From an uncultured Atopobiaceae bacterium (lineage in GTDB: Bacteria > Actinomycetota > Coriobacteriia > Coriobacteriales > Atopobiaceae): a stretch of DNA of 17,391 bases. Of this stretch, positions 15,410 to 17,391 are shown in pieces. Where the stretch lies: the NCBI GenBank assembly GCA_905235165.1, contig CAJOKK010000020.1, positions 1 to 17,391 of the forward strand. The letters run 5' to 3'. A program made the position numbers and the translations under genes. Each line of letters begins with the position of its first letter. The first letter of the stretch is position 1. The notes beneath the pieces are model-generated. The model was not told the DNA's origin. It searched no databases and worked only from the letters and a program-made list of their open reading frames with translations.

Positions 15410-15433
15410 TGTGCCTTCGTGAGGCACATTATT
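15410..15433 (+). terminator. Possible weak terminator between rluD and guaB
   Basis: TGTGCCT (15410-15416), a 5-base loop and AGGCACA (15422-15428) form a perfect 7-bp stem followed by TTATT. It occupies the -35 region of the guaB promoter, so it may instead be a binding site for a guaB regulator. Confidence 0.45.
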
Positions 15434-15435
15434 GA

Positions 15436-15444
15436 TGCTACAAT
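15436..15444 (+). promoter_or_regulatory. Extended -10 promoter of guaB
   Basis: TGC-TACAAT matches the extended -10 consensus with one mismatch in the hexamer. The sequence 17 bases upstream (TTCGTG) is a poor -35. The leader would be about 60 bases. Confidence 0.55.
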
Positions 15445-15511
15445 CCTCGAAATTATCCCCGTACCTTGGTTATTGCGCTGAGGGCATCAATGAGCTCACA
15501 AAGGAGTTTGC

Positions 15512-17029
15512 ATGGCTACGTTCTTCGAGGGCTATTCCCACACTTTCTCTGAGTACCTTCTCGTTCCGGGCTTTTCTTCTGCCGAGAACGTACCTGCTAA
15601 CGTGAGTCTCAAGACCCCGCTCGTCAAGTACCGTCGCGGCGAGCAGGAGTGTCCGATTACCCTCAACATCCCGATGACCTCGGCCATCATGCAATCTGTT
15701 TCTGGCACGCGCCTCGCCATTGCGCTTGCGCAGGAGGGCGGCCTCTCCTTTATCTACGGTTCGCAGACGCCTGAGGACGAGGCGGCCATGGTGCGCGAGG
15801 TCAAGTCCTACAAGGCCGGATTCGTGGTGTCTGACTCCACGCTCACGCCCGACATGACCCTGCAGGAGGTCGTTGACCTCAAGGAGCAGACCGGTCACTC
15901 CACCATGCCCGTGACCGATGACGGCACGCCCTTTGGTACCTTCTGCGGCATCGTGACGAGCCGTGACTACCGCCTTTCCCGCGATGCCCGCGACCGCAAG
16001 GTGAGCGAGTTCATGACCCCGGCCAGCGAGTGTGTCTGCGGCAACGAGAACACCACGCTCAAGGAGGCCAACGACATCATCTGGGACCACAAGCTCAACA
16101 CGCTGCCCATCGTGAACAGCAACGGCAAGCTTATGTCCCTGGTATTCCGCAAGGACTACGATTCCCACAAGGGCAACCCCGACGAGCTGCTTGACGAGCA
16201 CAAGCGCTACCTGGTGGGCGCCGGCATCAATACCCGCGACTTCGCCGAGCGTGTGCCCCTGCTGGTTGAGGCTGGTGCCGACGTGCTCTGCATCGACTCC
16301 TCCGAGGGTTATTCCGAGTGGCAGAAGCTGACCCTCGACTGGGTGCGCGAGCACTACGGTGACAGCGTCAAGGTGGGCGCCGGTAACGTTGTTGACGCCG
16401 AGGGCTTCCGCTATCTCGCCGAGTGCGGTGCCGACTTCGTCAAGGTGGGCATCGGCGGCGGCTCGATCTGCATCACGCGTGAGCAGAAGGGCATCGGACG
16501 TGGCCAGGCTTCCGCCCTTATCGACGTCTGCGCCGAGCGCGACCGTTACTTCGAGGAGACGGGCATCTACGTGCCGGTCTGCTCCGACGGTGGCATCGTC
16601 TACGACTACCACATGACCCTTGCTTTCGCGATGGGCGCCGACTTCCTCATGCTCGGCCGCTACTTCGCCCGCTTTGACGAGAGCCCCACGGACCGCCTGA
16701 ACGTCAACGGCTCCTACGTCAAGGAGTACTGGGGTGAGGGCTCGGCTCGTGCGCGCAACTGGCAGCGCTACGACCTCGGTGGCAACAAGAAGGGCCTTTC
16801 CTTCGTCGAGGGCGTCGACTCCTACGTGCCCTACGCTGGCCCCCTCAAGGAGAACGTCGAGGCATCGCTTCTCAAGGTGCGCTCGACCATGTGCAACTGC
16901 GGCGCACTTGACCTCTCCGAGCTTCGCGAGAAGGCCAAGCTGACCCTGGTCTCCGCCACCTCGCTCGTCGAAGGCGGCGCCCACGACGTCATTCTGCGTG
17001 AGTCAACGGCCGACAACTTCCGTTCGTAG
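15512..17029 (+). CDS. guaB: IMP dehydrogenase, Tritrichomonas-like class
   Basis: Oxidises IMP to XMP with NAD+, the committed step to guanine nucleotides; cytosolic tetramer. The 505-residue protein has the TIM barrel interrupted by two CBS domains (about 110-220). Catalytic Cys320 is in GIGGGSICITREQKGIGRG; IDSSEG (261-266) holds the NAD-site Asp262; SDGGIVYDYHM binds the IMP phosphate; and the mobile flap KEYWGEGSARARNWQRYD carries Arg419-Tyr420. These motifs differ from typical bacterial GuaB (GVGPGSICTTR, DTAHGHS) and agree with the Tritrichomonas foetus enzyme, offset by one residue (Cys319, Arg418, Tyr419). The start has AAAGGAG 5 bases upstream. Transcribed alone from an extended -10 promoter. 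Confidence 0.96.
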   Translation: MATFFEGYSHTFSEYLLVPGFSSAENVPANVSLKTPLVKYRRGEQECPITLNIPMTSAIMQSVSGTRLAIALAQEGGLSFIYGSQTPEDEAAMVREVKSYKAGFVVSDSTLTPDMTLQEVVDLKEQTGHSTMPVTDDGTPFGTFCGIVTSRDYRLSRDARDRKVSEFMTPASECVCGNENTTLKEANDIIWDHKLNTLPIVNSNGKLMSLVFRKDYDSHKGNPDELLDEHKRYLVGAGINTRDFAERVPLLVEAGADVLCIDSSEGYSEWQKLTLDWVREHYGDSVKVGAGNVVDAEGFRYLAECGADFVKVGIGGGSICITREQKGIGRGQASALIDVCAERDRYFEETGIYVPVCSDGGIVYDYHMTLAFAMGADFLMLGRYFARFDESPTDRLNVNGSYVKEYWGEGSARARNWQRYDLGGNKKGLSFVEGVDSYVPYAGPLKENVEASLLKVRSTMCNCGALDLSELREKAKLTLVSATSLVEGGAHDVILRESTADNFRS

Positions 17030-17062
17030 TTCTTCTCGCGATATCGCGCACGGCGATTACAC

Positions 17063-17122
17063 GGCCCCCGAATGTCAGGGAATGTTGCGAAAGCAGCAGA
17101 CCGCGACATCGGGGGCCTTTTT
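17063..17122 (+). terminator. Branched terminator of guaB
   Basis: GGCCCCCG (17063-17070) pairs with CGGGGGCC (17110-17117); after a one-base bulge ATGTC (17072-17076) pairs with GACAT (17105-17109). The large loop holds a second hairpin, TGTTGC (17083-17088) and GCAGCA (17093-17098), closed by a GAAA tetraloop. Five Ts follow. The stem and tail are clear; the nested hairpin is unusual. Confidence 0.88.
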
Positions 17123-17391
17123 CGTGCATGTACGGGGGCTTACTTGCCAAAAGGTGACAAAACGGAGCGGAAACTGTCGCAGAATGGCTGGGGACGGCGC
17201 CGGCTCCGCGCCGCGCTCACCCCCGAGCCGGGTTCGGTCGCGGGGAGGCCTGTGCGAACTCTGCGGCAAGGACGTTCGTCGCTTCGGCGCGGCAGCTGCG
17301 GGACTCGCTCGCTCCGCTCGCTCGGACAAGTCCTCGCTCCCGCCGCGCCTGCGCTCCTCGCTGTCGAAGAATGTTCGCGCAGGTCTCCCAC
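17123..17391. other. GC-rich non-coding right edge with short repeats
   Basis: No credible gene. Open frames on both strands give Arg/Ser/Pro/Ala-rich, low-complexity translations with no family resemblance. Visible structure: a hairpin CGGCGC/GCGCCG near 17198-17216 and a run of CTCGCTCGCTCCGCTCGCTC at about 17304-17323, with related phrases CTGTCG(C/A)AGAATG at about 17177-17189 and 17362-17374. It may be the edge of a dispersed repeat or a decayed gene continuing past the window. Confidence 0.5.

Noticed and set aside
15470..16984. 504-codon open frame on the minus strand opposite guaB
   Set aside because: Same cause: antisense of a GC3-biased gene, with no family motif or ribosome site.
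17140..17391. Partial minus-strand gene at the right edge
   Set aside because: Arg/Ser/Pro-rich low-complexity translation, partly produced by the CTCG repeats; no motif and no ribosome site visible.

Overview
The window looks like chromosomal DNA of a high-G+C, anaerobic, fermentative actinobacterium, most likely class Coriobacteriia (Olsenella/Atopobium/Collinsella relatives). The basis is strong C/G bias at third codon positions, acetate kinase plus ATP-dependent PEP carboxykinase, PTS-linked beta-glucoside use, a T-box-like leader on ileS and a protozoal/bacterial-type IMP dehydrogenase. The genus is an inference; there is no rRNA or other marker here to settle it.

Layout. 1-384: four tandem copies of a 52-bp repeat and an intergenic stretch with a long-range inverted repeat, leading into ackA (385-1557, acetate kinase), which ends at a strong terminator. 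1708-5476: a sugar module made of a GntR/UTRA regulator (minus strand) divergent from a GH1 6-phospho-beta-glucosidase and a Lac-family PTS EIIC permease, closed by a terminator that is a near-copy of the ackA one. 5504-6382 (minus): a galactose-mutarotase-like aldose 1-epimerase. 6464-7171: a lipoprotein that appears to carry remnants of an ABC substrate-binding domain. 7346-9013: pckA behind a hairpin-rich leader. 9139-9567 (minus): a SlyD-type FKBP prolyl isomerase. 9733-10464 (minus): a second GntR/UTRA regulator resembling TreR, with no target operon in view. 10684-15354: a structured leader RNA ending in a terminator hairpin, then a tight operon ileS-lspA-rluD in which every gene has a non-ATG start. 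15512-17029: guaB, followed by a branched terminator and a GC-rich non-coding edge.

How the genes work together. The bgl module imports and cleaves a beta-glucoside as its 6-phosphate; glucose units enter glycolysis. AckA makes ATP from acetyl phosphate at the fermentative end, and PckA links PEP and oxaloacetate (in anaerobes often in the carboxylating, ATP-yielding direction). IleS, LspA and RluD are housekeeping functions (tRNA charging, lipoprotein maturation, rRNA modification), and LspA would process the lipoprotein at 6464-7171.

I did not find a clear new multi-gene system. The most rewarding items are the ileS leader (T-box stem I motif but no standard T-box sequence), the IMPDH that closely resembles the Tritrichomonas foetus enzyme, the duplicated 3' ends that flank the sugar module, the eroded substrate-binding lipoprotein, and the 52-bp tandem repeats.
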